Shown in pieces: positions 22,097 through 31,062 of a DNA stretch of 64,000 bases. The notes beneath the pieces are model-generated. The model did not search any database and was not told the origin of the DNA. It was given only the letters and a program-made list of their open reading frames with translations. Each line of letters starts with the position of its first letter. The first letter of the stretch is position 1. The position numbers and the translations under genes are program-made. The stretch comes from Thiorhodococcus minor (lineage in GTDB: Bacteria; Pseudomonadota; Gammaproteobacteria; Chromatiales; Chromatiaceae): the NCBI RefSeq assembly GCF_010820565.1, contig NZ_JAAIJQ010000027.1, positions 1 through 64,000 of the forward strand, given 5' to 3'.

Positions 22097-22741
22097 TCAG
22101 GCTGCCGGGCAACAGGCCCTCAAGACACATTCGGCACAGCCAGGCCGCGTCTTGCAGACGTCCTTTCCGTGCCGCACCACGAGCGCGTGGTATTCGTTGT
22201 AGAGCGGCACGTCCGGAGCGAGCGCCATCTCGAAGGCGGCGCGAATCTCCTCATAGCCCTCGCCGCCGTCCAACAGCCCCAAGCGGCTGAAGATGCGCCG
22301 CGTGTAAGCGTCGACGACGAAGACAGGCCGCTCGAAGGCATAGAGCAGCATGTCGTCCGCGGTCTCCGGCCCAACGCCATTGACCCCAAGCAACGAATGC
22401 CGCAGCACATCGGTCTCGAGCGCACTCAAGCCCTCGAAACCGCCAGCGGCGATATAGTGCTCGCAAAAGGCGCTCAACCGCCGCGCCTTCACGTTGAAAT
22501 AGCCGACTGGCCGCAGGGCCTCGGCCAGCCTTTCCGCCGGGATGGCAAGGATCGCCTCGGCATCCAGGGCGCAGTTGTCACGCAGCCGCTCCAGGGCAAG
22601 CTCCACGTTGGTCCAGGCGGTATTCTGGGTCAGCACCGCGCCGACCATGACCTCGAAAGGGCCGTCCGCCGGCCACCAGTGCTGCGGACCATAGGCGCTG
22701 AAGAGCGTCTCGAAGACGCGCCGTGCCGCCTCCTGCTCCAC
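22097..22741 (-). CDS. Endonuclease III-like (MagIII-type) DNA glycosylase
   Basis: A helix-hairpin-helix-GPD base-excision repair protein (214 residues). The WWPADGPFEVMVGAVLTQNT start and the hairpin LLGVNGVGPETADDML (117-132) resemble the Helicobacter 3-methyladenine glycosylase MagIII branch. Where Nth has its Schiff-base lysine, this protein has E126, so it is probably a monofunctional glycosylase. The catalytic aspartate D144 (VVDAYTRR) is present. A 4Fe-4S cluster is suggested by C196, C202, C205 and C210 or C211, with slightly short spacing. It begins 3 bases after the GlgC-like gene stop. Confidence 0.85.
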   Translation of the reverse strand: MEQEAARRVFETLFSAYGPQHWWPADGPFEVMVGAVLTQNTAWTNVELALERLRDNCALDAEAILAIPAERLAEALRPVGYFNVKARRLSAFCEHYIAAGGFEGLSALETDVLRHSLLGVNGVGPETADDMLLYAFERPVFVVDAYTRRIFSRLGLLDGGEGYEEIRAAFEMALAPDVPLYNEYHALVVRHGKDVCKTRPGCAECVLRACCPAA

Positions 22742-22744
22742 GCG

Positions 22745-23956
22745 CTACCCCCAGATGCCCCGGGTCACCACGACGATCCCCTGCTCGGAGACGGTGAAAC
22801 GCTCGCGGTCGAGCTTGAGATCATGACCGATCTGCTCGTTGGGCGGGATCACCACCTCCTTCTCGACGATGCAGTTGCGCAGGTGCGCCCCTTCACCGAC
22901 CTCGACGCCGTCGAAGAGGATGGACTCCTCGACGATGGCGCCATCCTTCACGCGAACGCAGGGGAAGAGAATGGAGTGGTTGACCCCACCACCACTGATG
23001 ACAGTTCCCGCCGCCAGCATGGAATTGACGAAGACGCCCTCGTTCCCGCTCATGGGCCCGGGCACGGTGCGAGCCGGCGGGTATTGGCCCTGGTAGGTAT
23101 GGATATTCCAGTCGGGCTGATAGAGATCGATGGGCGGCTCGGCGTAGAGCAGCTCCATGTTGGCGCGATAGTAGGCGTCGATGGTGGCCAGGTCGCACCA
23201 ATAGCGGTCGGGCGTGACGCGCCCGCGCGCCTGACCGAAGCGATAGGCGAGCACGGACTGCGTGCGGGTCAAGGGCGCGACGACGTCGACTGCCAGATCC
23301 TTGTCCTCCCGCTCACCGCGCTCGATGCGGTCGATCTCATGGAGCAGGAACGCCTTGTCGAAGAGGTAGACGCCCATGGTCTGCAGTTGCTCGCCCGTCG
23401 CGTCGTCGTCAACCGGCGTCGGCGGACTGAGCGCTTGGATCCAGTCGTTCTCGCCGAGCCCTACAGATGCCTGGGTGCCCTGCCCCGCGCTCGACACCGG
23501 TCTGACCGCGACCGTGACCTTGGCTTGGGCCTCCTTGTGGGCTCTTACCAGCTCCGCATAGTCCATGCGGTAGACGACACCGCCATCCAGCACCAGGATC
23601 TGATCGGCCCGATTGCGCTCGATCAGATAGCGATTCTGCCTCAGGGCATCGAATGGTCCCGCATACCATTCCTGGGTCTGACGCATCTGAGGCGGCAGCG
23701 AGGTGATGAACTCGCCCAGCTCCGGATTGAAGATGGACCAGCCATCACGCAGGTGCTTCTGCAGCGAATGACTCTTGTACTGCGTCAGCACGAGCACCTG
23801 CCTCAGACCGGAATGCAGACAGTTCGCCAGGGTGAAATCGATGATTCGATACTTGCCGCCGAAGGGAGCCGCCGCCTTGGTCCTGTGCTGCGTGAGCACA
23901 TCCGGACCCGCGCCGCGGTCGATCGCGAGAATGAGAATCAGGGTATCGGCAGACAT
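22745..23956 (-). CDS. GlgC-like nucleotidyltransferase homologue, probably inactive
   Basis: A 403-residue protein matching ADP-glucose pyrophosphorylase over its full length: PFGGKYRIIDF (31-41), the WSIFNPEL region, MGVYLFD (194-200), YWCDLATIDAYY and the C-terminal beta-helix. The catalytic motifs are broken: LAGGRGTRL reads LAIDRGAGPDVL (10-21), GDH reads GGV (125-127), and the sugar-phosphate EKP motif reads LSP (177-179). It therefore probably cannot make ADP-glucose and may instead be a regulatory partner of a true GlgC elsewhere. It is cotranscribed with the glycosylase gene. No glg genes are nearby. Confidence 0.85.
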   Translation of the reverse strand: MSADTLILILAIDRGAGPDVLTQHRTKAAAPFGGKYRIIDFTLANCLHSGLRQVLVLTQYKSHSLQKHLRDGWSIFNPELGEFITSLPPQMRQTQEWYAGPFDALRQNRYLIERNRADQILVLDGGVVYRMDYAELVRAHKEAQAKVTVAVRPVSSAGQGTQASVGLGENDWIQALSPPTPVDDDATGEQLQTMGVYLFDKAFLLHEIDRIERGEREDKDLAVDVVAPLTRTQSVLAYRFGQARGRVTPDRYWCDLATIDAYYRANMELLYAEPPIDLYQPDWNIHTYQGQYPPARTVPGPMSGNEGVFVNSMLAAGTVISGGGVNHSILFPCVRVKDGAIVEESILFDGVEVGEGAHLRNCIVEKEVVIPPNEQIGHDLKLDRERFTVSEQGIVVVTRGIWG

Positions 23957-24059
23957 AACGCAAAGTCCCAGGCGATAGCAGATCGAGAAGGCTCGACAGT
24001 CTAGCCGCCGGGCATCGAGGAAATCCAGGACGACTCGGAGCGACCGGATCCGTCGGCGC

Positions 24060-24809
24060 TCAGGCCGGCGCGTTGATGATGCGCTTCATGTCCCGCACCG
24101 CCTGCTCCAGCCCGCAGAAGACGGCCCGCGCAATGATCGAATGTCCGATGTTGAGCTCGCGCACACCAGGAATGGCGGCGACCGCCTTGACGTTGTGGTA
24201 GTCGAGGCCGTGACCCGCGTTGACCTGCAGCCCGAGATCCAATCCGAGGGCAACGGCTTGCCGAATCCGCTCCAGCGCCGCCGCGCGCTCGGCAGGCGAA
24301 GCTGCGTCCGCATAGTGTCCGGTATGGATCTCGACGACGGGCGCGCCCACGGCCTTGGCGGCCTCCAGCTGCAGGGGCTCGGCATCGATGAAGAGCGAGA
24401 CGCGCACTCCGGCGTCGGCCAGTCGCGCGCAGAACGCCTTCAGCTCATCGCGCCGGCTGGCGACGTCCAGACCGCCTTCCGTGGTCAGCTCCTCGCGTCG
24501 CTCCGGCACTAGGCAGCAGTCGGCGGGCTTCAGCTCGCAGGCGATGGCGCCCATTTCCGGCGTTGCGGCCATTTCGAGGTTCATGCGTGTCTGCAGGATC
24601 TCCCGCAGCATACGCACGTCACGGTCCTGAATGTGCCGGCGATCCTCGCGCAGGTGGAGCGTGATGGCGTCCGCACCGGCATGCTCCGCGACCAGCGCCG
24701 CTTGGATCGGCTCCGGATAGCGGGTGCCGCGCGCCTGGCGCAAGGTCGCGACATGGTCGATATTGACTCCAAGCAGGATCTCGCTGCGAGCCCTTGGATC
24801 TGTTTGCAT
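24060..24809 (-). CDS. pdxJ: Pyridoxine 5'-phosphate synthase
   Basis: A TIM-barrel enzyme (249 residues) that condenses 1-deoxyxylulose 5-phosphate and 3-amino-2-oxopropyl phosphate to PNP, the last step of the DXP-dependent vitamin B6 route. Signature segments [31 protein letters not shown] and [10 protein letters not shown] are all present. It is the distal gene of the rpoE-to-recO block, separated from recO by a repeat-bearing 250-base gap. Confidence 0.97.
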   Translation of the reverse strand: MQTDPRARSEILLGVNIDHVATLRQARGTRYPEPIQAALVAEHAGADAITLHLREDRRHIQDRDVRMLREILQTRMNLEMAATPEMGAIACELKPADCCLVPERREELTTEGGLDVASRRDELKAFCARLADAGVRVSLFIDAEPLQLEAAKAVGAPVVEIHTGHYADAASPAERAAALERIRQAVALGLDLGLQVNAGHGLDYHNVKAVAAIPGVRELNIGHSIIARAVFCGLEQAVRDMKRIINAPA

Positions 24810-24880
24810 CGTGGATTCCTCAACACGCTCGTCATGGCACGGGGCTACCCGTGCCGGCCTTTGATGCCAATGGGAGCCGT

Positions 24881-25056
24881 CAGCTTTCAGCTACCAGCCA
24901 CCAGCCACCAGCCACCAGCGGAGGAAAATCATACGGTTGCCGGATTTTCTGGCCGGCCAGCCGCTTATCCGCTGGGTGACTCAGAGAAGACCTGAAAGCA
25001 GCTCCGAAACAAAGCTATCAGCTGGCCGCTGGTGGCTGGCAGCTCTTTCTAGGTTG
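24881..25056. repeat. Inverted pair of CCAGCCA-type repeats between pdxJ and recO
   Basis: A plus-sense copy (24881-24921) contains about four tandem units of ACCAGCC. A minus-sense copy (25017-25055) includes the AAAGAGC box and CCTAG end next to the recO stop. The two arms are partly complementary across a loop of roughly 95 bases, so a recO transcript could fold here. The middle part shows no gene. Confidence 0.6.
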
Positions 25057-25059
25057 ATG

Positions 25060-25779
25060 CTACCCGTCCGCGCCAAACCACCGTCGATACAGCTCGCGAC
25101 TCTGAAGCGGCTTGTCCCCGAGATGAGGGGCCAGCGCAGTCCGCAAGAGTGCGCGCGCCTCGCGCCGCTGCTCTGCTTCTAGCCTTCCGCCAGCGGCCAG
25201 TGCCAGCAGCGTTGCACCCGATAGAAGCGGCCCGGGCTCGGCAGATCCAGCGAGCCGCACGCCCAGCTCGCTGTCGTAAACATAAGACAGATCGGGCTGC
25301 ACCGGAATTCCATCGGACGCCGCCCGGTCCAGCGTCATGCCATAGCCGATCTCGTCGAGCAGTCGCAGCTCGAACTGCCTGAGCAGGGTATCGAGGTCAG
25401 GGTCCTCGGCCAGCGCGGCAAGCGCGGCCTGATAGAAGGCGAAGAGGGCGTCGTGCGGATCATTGCGCGCGAGGAGCCGCATGAGCAGCTCGTTCAGGTA
25501 GAAGCCCCCGAGCATGGCGCGCGCCTGCAGGGAAATCGCCGGGCCGGCGCCTTCGACGCAGGTCAATGTGCGCACCTCGCCGCGTCCAGTCGCCCCAAGC
25601 CACAGCGGCTGGAAGGGCTGCAAGAGGGCGCTCGCCGTGCTCTTCTTGCGCCGCGCTCCTTTGGCGATGGCGGGAAAACGGCCCTCCCCCGCGGCGAAGA
25701 CCTCCAGGAGCAGACTGGTGTCGCTATAGTCGCGCCGATGCAGAACGAAGGCGAGGAAGAGCGCTTCCGAGCGGACCAC
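25060..25779 (-). CDS. recO: DNA repair protein RecO
   Basis: A recombination mediator (239 residues) that with RecR loads RecA onto SSB-coated DNA. The N-terminal OB fold starts near SEALFLAFVLHRRDYSDTS, and the AKGARRKKS motif near 39-47 is typical. No zinc cysteines are seen, as usual for gammaproteobacterial RecO. It lies 27 bases after era. Confidence 0.93.
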   Translation of the reverse strand: MVRSEALFLAFVLHRRDYSDTSLLLEVFAAGEGRFPAIAKGARRKKSTASALLQPFQPLWLGATGRGEVRTLTCVEGAGPAISLQARAMLGGFYLNELLMRLLARNDPHDALFAFYQAALAALAEDPDLDTLLRQFELRLLDEIGYGMTLDRAASDGIPVQPDLSYVYDSELGVRLAGSAEPGPLLSGATLLALAAGGRLEAEQRREARALLRTALAPHLGDKPLQSRELYRRWFGADG

Positions 25780-25806
25780 TGTCAGACGATGATTGCGCTT
25801 CGCGCA

Positions 25807-26712
25807 TCAGCGCTCGTCCGTGTACCCGAGGCTCGATATGGCGGCCTCGTCGCTCGACCAGCTCTTCTTGACCTTGACCCAAACCTCAAGGTGCACCGGA
25901 CAGTCGAAGAGCTTCTGCATCTCCATGCGCGCCTGGGTGGCCACGGCCTTCAGCGCCTCGCCGCCCTTGCCGATGATGATGCCCTTCTGGCTAGCCCGCT
26001 CGACCCAGACCAAGGCGTGGATCTTGTAACGCCCATCCAGCTCCTCGAACCGCTCGATCTCCACGGTCGTCCGGTAGGGAAGCTCCTGTCCGTACCTTTG
26101 CATCAACTGCTCGCGCACCAGCTCGGCCGCGAAGAAGCGCTGGGAGCGATCGGTAATCTGATCCTCCGGGAAGACAGGCTCGCCTTCCGGTAGGGCCTTC
26201 ACGACCATGTGCTCGAGCCGATCGACCTGATCCCCCTTGGTTGCGGAGATCGGGATGAGCTCGAGGAAGTTATGACGCGCGGCCAGGGTTTGCAGAAACG
26301 GCAGCAGGACTTCCTTCGACTGCACGCGATCGACCTTATTCACCACCGCAATCGCCGGGACGCCGGATTGCGCCACCGCCTCGAGTGCCTGGGCGTCCTC
26401 GTCCGTCCACTTCAGGGCCTCGACCACCAGCAGGACGAGGTCGGTGTCCCCAAGCGTCGACCGCGCCGTGCGGTTGAGATAGCGATTGAGGGCGCTCCCG
26501 CCCCGCTGGTGGATGCCGGGCGTATCCACGAAGAGGATCTGCCCCTCCGGCAACGTCTTGATGCCGAGGATGGAGTGCCGCGTGGTCTGCGCCTTGTGCG
26601 AGGTGATCGCCAGCTTCTGCCCCAAGATCCGGTTCAATAGGGTCGACTTGCCGACGTTCGGACGGCCGACGATGGCGACATAGCCGCAGCGGGACGGCGC
26701 TTTGCTAGACAT
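25807..26712 (-). CDS. era: GTPase Era
   Basis: A GTPase needed for 16S rRNA processing and 30S assembly (301 residues). G1 is GRPNVGKST (16-24), G3 is DTPG (near 59) and G4 is NKVD (near 125). A C-terminal KH domain has the GKGGEALK loop. It overlaps the rnc stop by 8 bases, the conserved rnc-era coupling. Confidence 0.97.
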   Translation of the reverse strand: MSSKAPSRCGYVAIVGRPNVGKSTLLNRILGQKLAITSHKAQTTRHSILGIKTLPEGQILFVDTPGIHQRGGSALNRYLNRTARSTLGDTDLVLLVVEALKWTDEDAQALEAVAQSGVPAIAVVNKVDRVQSKEVLLPFLQTLAARHNFLELIPISATKGDQVDRLEHMVVKALPEGEPVFPEDQITDRSQRFFAAELVREQLMQRYGQELPYRTTVEIERFEELDGRYKIHALVWVERASQKGIIIGKGGEALKAVATQARMEMQKLFDCPVHLEVWVKVKKSWSSDEAAISSLGYTDER

Positions 26713-27382
26713 CTCGAATCTGCTCCAGCATCAGCTCGGCGGCGGCCTGCTCGGCGCGCCGGCGGCTGGTGCCAATTCCGCGGCTACTGAGGTCGTCATC
26801 CTGCAGCACGCAGCTGACGGTAAAGGTTTGGTCGTGCTGATCGCCGTCGATGGCCACCACCACATACTCCGGCAAGGGACGCTTGCGGGCTTGAAGCAGC
26901 TCTTGGAGACGGGTCTTGGGGTCCTTGCCGGCCCGCGACGCGTCGGTCTGCTCGAGCTTGGCATGAAAGAGACTCAGGGCGACCCGCCGCGCCACCTCGA
27001 AGCCGGCATCGCGATAGACGGCGCCAAGCACGGCCTCTAGGGCATCCGCCAGGATGGAATCCCGTGCATGCCCGCCGCTGCGCAGCTCGCCCGCGCCCAG
27101 CCTCAGGTAATCGCCCAGTCTCAGGTCGCGCGCCAGCTTCGCCAGTGACTCGCGCTTGACCAGGGAGGCGCGCATGCGGCTGAGCCTGCCTTCGTCGGCC
27201 GCCGGAAAGCGGTCCCACAAGGCCTCCGCAATCACGAAGCCGATGAGGGCATCGCCGAGAAACTCCAGGCGCTCATTGTTGACCGCACTGGCGCTACGGT
27301 GCGTGAGCGCCTGCTCCAAGAGCTCCGCGTCTTGGGGCTCATAGCCCAGAGCCTTGGCGAGACGCCGAATGTCCGCGGTCAC
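26705..27382 (-). CDS. rnc: Ribonuclease III
   Basis: A double-strand-specific endoribonuclease (225 residues) that matures rRNA. The signature NERLEFLGDALIG is at 36-48 and the second catalytic acidic cluster (DALEAVLGAVYRD) follows. A C-terminal dsRNA-binding domain covers about 155-222. It overlaps the DUF4845 gene upstream by 4 bases and era downstream by 8. Confidence 0.97.
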   Translation of the reverse strand: MTADIRRLAKALGYEPQDAELLEQALTHRSASAVNNERLEFLGDALIGFVIAEALWDRFPAADEGRLSRMRASLVKRESLAKLARDLRLGDYLRLGAGELRSGGHARDSILADALEAVLGAVYRDAGFEVARRVALSLFHAKLEQTDASRAGKDPKTRLQELLQARKRPLPEYVVVAIDGDQHDQTFTVSCVLQDDDLSSRGIGTSRRRAEQAAAELMLEQIRDV

Positions 27383-27771
27383 TGTCGCAGCGTGATCTCG
27401 ACTTCATGCTTGAAGGCGGCCACGGCATCGACGTTGAAGAAGAGGTGCACCCGCTCCTCGTAATCCAGGGTCACGCGATAGGTCCGCCCATCGACCTTCT
27501 TGACCTTGAAGTCGGAGCCCTTCTTTCCGTACACACTGTTGATATTGAGACGCTTGTCGATCGCCGAGGTGATGCCACGCGGCCCACCTTGGATCTGCTG
27601 GGGATTGGCCTTGACCTCCTCCATGATGGTGCGAAGCGTCCAATAGTCCAGATAGAGCGGACCGACCTTGAGCACGATGGTCGCGAAAAAGGCCACGAGG
27701 GCGATGATGACGATGAAACCGAGCATCCCCATCCCGCGCTGCGCCGGGAAACGACGAGTCTTGCTAGACAT
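27379..27771 (-). CDS. DUF4845 family membrane protein
   Basis: A 130-residue protein with one N-terminal transmembrane segment (about 14-32, preceded by basic residues) and a small extracytoplasmic domain. The GMLGFIVIIALVAFF start and the YLDYWTLRTIMEEV segment match the DUF4845 family, which sits between lepB and rnc in many gammaproteobacteria. Its function is unknown; the location suggests an envelope role. Confidence 0.88.
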   Translation of the reverse strand: MSSKTRRFPAQRGMGMLGFIVIIALVAFFATIVLKVGPLYLDYWTLRTIMEEVKANPQQIQGGPRGITSAIDKRLNINSVYGKKGSDFKVKKVDGRTYRVTLDYEERVHLFFNVDAVAAFKHEVEITLRQ

Positions 27772-27786
27772 GCTTAGAGCCTCCGA

Positions 27787-28638
27787 TCAATCGATTCCGT
27801 CCCACAGGCGCGACCAGGCGATGGGGAAGCCCTCACGCGCGCCGTCCCAGTGCATCCAGATCGCGAACGCCTTACCCACCAGATTCTCCTCGGGCACGAA
27901 TCCCCAGCAACGACTGTCGTTGCTGTTGTCCCTGTTGTCCCCCATGACGAAGTATTGCCCTTCGGGAACGCGCACCGCGCCATAGGCGAGCACCTGACAG
28001 CCGAACGGCAGATCGGGCGCCTCCGAGCGCGTCAGGATCATGTGCTCGACACCGTCCAAACTCTCCAGGGCCTGTCGCGCCCCCGTCATCTCCCGCCCGG
28101 AGCCAACCCCCGTATAGGTCCCGATCGGGAGCTGCGGCATCGCCTCGCCGTTCACATAGACCGTCTTGTCACGGTAGGCGATCTCGTCGCCAGGCAGCCC
28201 CACGACACGCTTGATGTAATCGGTGCGTGGGTCGAGCGGAAACTTGAACACCACAACATCGCCGCGCCTCGGCTCGCCGATCTCGACGAACTTGGCGTTG
28301 AGAACGGGCAGCCTGAGTCCGTAGGAGAATTTGTTGACGAGGATGAAGTCCCCCGTCAAGAGGGTCGGCATCATCGAGTTCGAGGGGATCCGAAAGGGCT
28401 CCACCAAAAAGGAGCGCAGGATGAGCACCGCGAAGATCACCGGAAAAAAGGAGCGCGCGTACTCCACGAGCACCGGCTCCTTGTAGGACGCGCCCGCCTC
28501 CTCGGCCTCGGCGTCACCCGCGCCCGCCAGCTCCGCTGCGCGCCGACGGCGCGGTGCCAGCACGGCGGCATCGACCAGCCAAATCCCGCCCGTTACCGCG
28601 GACGCCAAGACAAGAAAAGCCGGAAAGTCGAAAGTCAT
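27787..28638 (-). CDS. lepB: Signal peptidase I
   Basis: The inner-membrane serine/lysine protease that removes signal peptides (283 residues). There are two N-terminal membrane segments (about 5-25 and 62-78). The catalytic serine is S88 in PSNSMMPTL and the catalytic lysine is K143 in TDYIKRVVGLPGDE. The C-terminal GDNRDNSNDSR box is intact. It is downstream of lepA, the usual lepA-lepB order. Confidence 0.96.
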   Translation of the reverse strand: MTFDFPAFLVLASAVTGGIWLVDAAVLAPRRRRAAELAGAGDAEAEEAGASYKEPVLVEYARSFFPVIFAVLILRSFLVEPFRIPSNSMMPTLLTGDFILVNKFSYGLRLPVLNAKFVEIGEPRRGDVVVFKFPLDPRTDYIKRVVGLPGDEIAYRDKTVYVNGEAMPQLPIGTYTGVGSGREMTGARQALESLDGVEHMILTRSEAPDLPFGCQVLAYGAVRVPEGQYFVMGDNRDNSNDSRCWGFVPEENLVGKAFAIWMHWDGAREGFPIAWSRLWDGID

Positions 28639-28667
28639 GGTCTGAGGTCTAGGCTCCTAATCTGGTA

Positions 28668-28695
28668 GGCCGAAAAGTCCTTGGGCCGAAAAGTC
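28668..28695. repeat. Short direct repeat upstream of lepB
   Basis: The 12-base string GGCCGAAAAGTC occurs at 28668-28679 and again at 28684-28695, a 16-base period. A related GCCGGAAAGTCGAAAGTC covers the lepB start. Its function is unknown; it may be a small duplication. Confidence 0.5.
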
Positions 28696-28807
28696 GGTGC
28701 GAGGCCGCCCACGCCATCTCTATGTCGAGAGCGCCCCTGCGAGGAAGGGCGGCTCAGATACGCCCCAAAGGTCTGCAAGCGTCGAGAATTCCCGCAACGG
28801 CTGACCG

Positions 28808-30610
28808 TCAATTATCTTTCCCGGTCTGGAGCACCGCAAGAAAGGCCTCCTGCGGGATATCCACCTTGCCAACCTGCTTCATGCGCCGCTTGCCTTCCTT
28901 CTGCTTTTCGAGGAGCTTGCGCTTTCGCGTGGCGTCGCCGCCGTAGCACTTAGCAGTCACATTCTTGCGCAGCGCCTTCACCGTGGTGCGCGCGATGATC
29001 TTCGAGCCGATCGCCGCTTGGATGGCCACCTCGAACATCTGCCGCGGGATCAGCTCCTTCATGCGCTCCGTCACCTCGCGGCCGCGCCCCTGAGAGACCG
29101 AGCGGTGGACGATGGAGGACAGCGAATCCACCTTGTCACCATTGATTAGCACATCGAGCTTCACCAGGTCGGAGGACTGGAAACGCTTGAATTCATACTC
29201 GAAGGAGGCGAACCCTCGGCTGCATGACTTGAGCCGGTCGAAGAAGTCCAGAACGACCTCGCTCATGGGCAGCTCGTAGGTGACTTGGACCTGCCCGCCC
29301 AGATACTGGATCTGCTTCTGCACGCCGCGCTTCTCGATGCAGAGGTTGATGACCGCGCCCAGGTAGTCCTGCGGGACGAGGATATGGGCCTCAATGATGG
29401 GCTCGCGCACCTCGCTGACCTTGGCCGACTCCGGCAGATCGGCCGGGTTGTCGATCCGTAACAGCTCGCCGTCCGTGCGCATCACCTCGTAGACGACGGT
29501 CGGCGCCGTGGTGATCAGATCCAGGTTGTACTCGCGCTCCAGCCGCTCTTGGACGATCTCCATGTGGAGCATCCCGAGGAAGCCGCAGCGGAAGCCGAAG
29601 CCGAGCGCCTGGGAGACCTCGGGCTCATAGTGCAAGGCGGCGTCGTTCAGCCTCAACTTGCTGAGGGCCTCGCGCAGATCCTCATAGTCGTCGGAAACGA
29701 CCGTGTAGAGCCCCGCGAAGACGCGCGGACGCATCTCCTTGAAGCCGGGTAGTTTCTCGGCCTTTTGGTCCGGCAGTGTGATGGTGTCGCCGACTGGCGC
29801 CCCGTCGATCTCCTTGATGCCGGCGATCATGTAGCCGACCTCGCCCGCCCCGAGGGAGTCCTGCTCGGTCTTCTTGGGCGTGAAGACGCCCACGTTGGTC
29901 ACCTGCTGCGTCCGTCCGGTGGACATGATGAGAATCTTGTCGCGCTTGCGCATCTGACCGTTCACGACACGGACCAGAGACACCACCCCGACATAAGGAT
30001 CGAACCAGGAGTCGATGATCAGCGCCTGCAGCGGGGCCTCACGATCTCCGGTCGGCGGCGGGATCTTCTCGACGAGCGCCTCGAGCAGATCCGGGATGCC
30101 AACACCTGTCTTGGCGCTCACCCTCAGCGCGTCCTTGGCCTCGAGCCCGATGATCTCCTCGATCTCGGTGATCACCCGCTCGGGCTCAGCCGACGGCAAA
30201 TCGATCTTGTTGAGCACGGGCAGCACCTCGAGCCCCTGCTCGATCGCCGTGTAGCAGTTGGCAACGCTCTGGGCCTCGACACCCTGAGCGGCATCCACGA
30301 CCAGCAGAGCGCCCTCGCAGGCAGCCAAGGAGCGCGAGACCTCGTAGGAAAAGTCCACGTGGCCGGGCGTATCGATGAAATTCAGCTGATAGGTCTCGCC
30401 ATTTCGCGCCTGATAGCCCAGCGTCACGCTCTGCGCCTTGATGGTGATGCCGCGCTCGCGCTCCAGGTCCATGGAATCCAGAACCTGGGTAGACATCTCG
30501 CGATCCGTCAGGGCACCGCTGATCTGGATGAAGCGATCCGCAATCGTCGACTTACCGTGATCGATATGGGCGATGATCGAGAAGTTGCGGATGTGACTGA
30601 GATCGGTCAT
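28808..30610 (-). CDS. lepA: Elongation factor 4 (LepA)
   Basis: A ribosome-associated translational GTPase, 600 residues from the ATG at 30610 ([20 protein letters not shown]). G1 is AHIDHGKST (14-22) and G3 is DTPGHVDF. The C-terminal LepA-specific domain ends with the basic [16 protein letters not shown] segment. The upstream extension of the frame to 30754 has no family similarity. Confidence 0.97.
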   Translation of the reverse strand: MTDLSHIRNFSIIAHIDHGKSTIADRFIQISGALTDREMSTQVLDSMDLERERGITIKAQSVTLGYQARNGETYQLNFIDTPGHVDFSYEVSRSLAACEGALLVVDAAQGVEAQSVANCYTAIEQGLEVLPVLNKIDLPSAEPERVITEIEEIIGLEAKDALRVSAKTGVGIPDLLEALVEKIPPPTGDREAPLQALIIDSWFDPYVGVVSLVRVVNGQMRKRDKILIMSTGRTQQVTNVGVFTPKKTEQDSLGAGEVGYMIAGIKEIDGAPVGDTITLPDQKAEKLPGFKEMRPRVFAGLYTVVSDDYEDLREALSKLRLNDAALHYEPEVSQALGFGFRCGFLGMLHMEIVQERLEREYNLDLITTAPTVVYEVMRTDGELLRIDNPADLPESAKVSEVREPIIEAHILVPQDYLGAVINLCIEKRGVQKQIQYLGGQVQVTYELPMSEVVLDFFDRLKSCSRGFASFEYEFKRFQSSDLVKLDVLINGDKVDSLSSIVHRSVSQGRGREVTERMKELIPRQMFEVAIQAAIGSKIIARTTVKALRKNVTAKCYGGDATRKRKLLEKQKEGKRRMKQVGKVDIPQEAFLAVLQTGKDN

Positions 30611-31062
30611 TGGGTGCCTAGATATGGCCAAAGGAGGTTGAGACAGGACATCGCCAGCACTCGACAGAGAGCGGCGAATCGCGCCGAGCCTGTGACTAGA
30701 GACACCGACTCTGAGAGGCTCGGGAGCGCGCCAGGCACGAAAGTCAATCCGCAATCATAGCAGATCGGGGATAGCGGCCGCATCAAGCAGGCGAGCCTGG
30801 AGGTGATGGCCGAGGGGCGAGCCTGTGCAGAAAGGCCTGCGACTCAGGTCCGACGGCGCAGGTGCCGAGACGCTATGAACGTATGCGCGAAAACCTTGGA
30901 GCCGGAACGAGCGCGAGGCCGACCGAGGACGCAGACAGGGCGCTCGAAGGATAGCTTGCGTCCCCGCTGGGCGAGCCCAGCGTGCCTGCGCGATCTGGCA
31001 AGCATCGGCACTCAGGCTTTGGCCATCCTCGGGGACGGGAGGATGGCCGGTCGGGGATCGCC
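30611..31062. other. Intergenic region between lepA and the protease gene
   Basis: No gene is supported. Two strong hairpins are present: CGCTGGGC-GA-GCCCAGCG at 30965-30982 and GGCCATCCTC-N8-GAGGATGGCC at 31021-31048. The lepA promoter should lie toward its left-hand start near 30611-30780. Confidence 0.5.
31021..31048 (-). terminator. Hairpin after the DegQ/MucD gene
   Basis: A perfect 10-base stem with an 8-base loop lies 14 bases past the protease stop codon. No T-run follows on the minus strand, so it may act as an RNA-stabilising or weak terminator structure that separates the stress operon from lepA. Confidence 0.45.
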
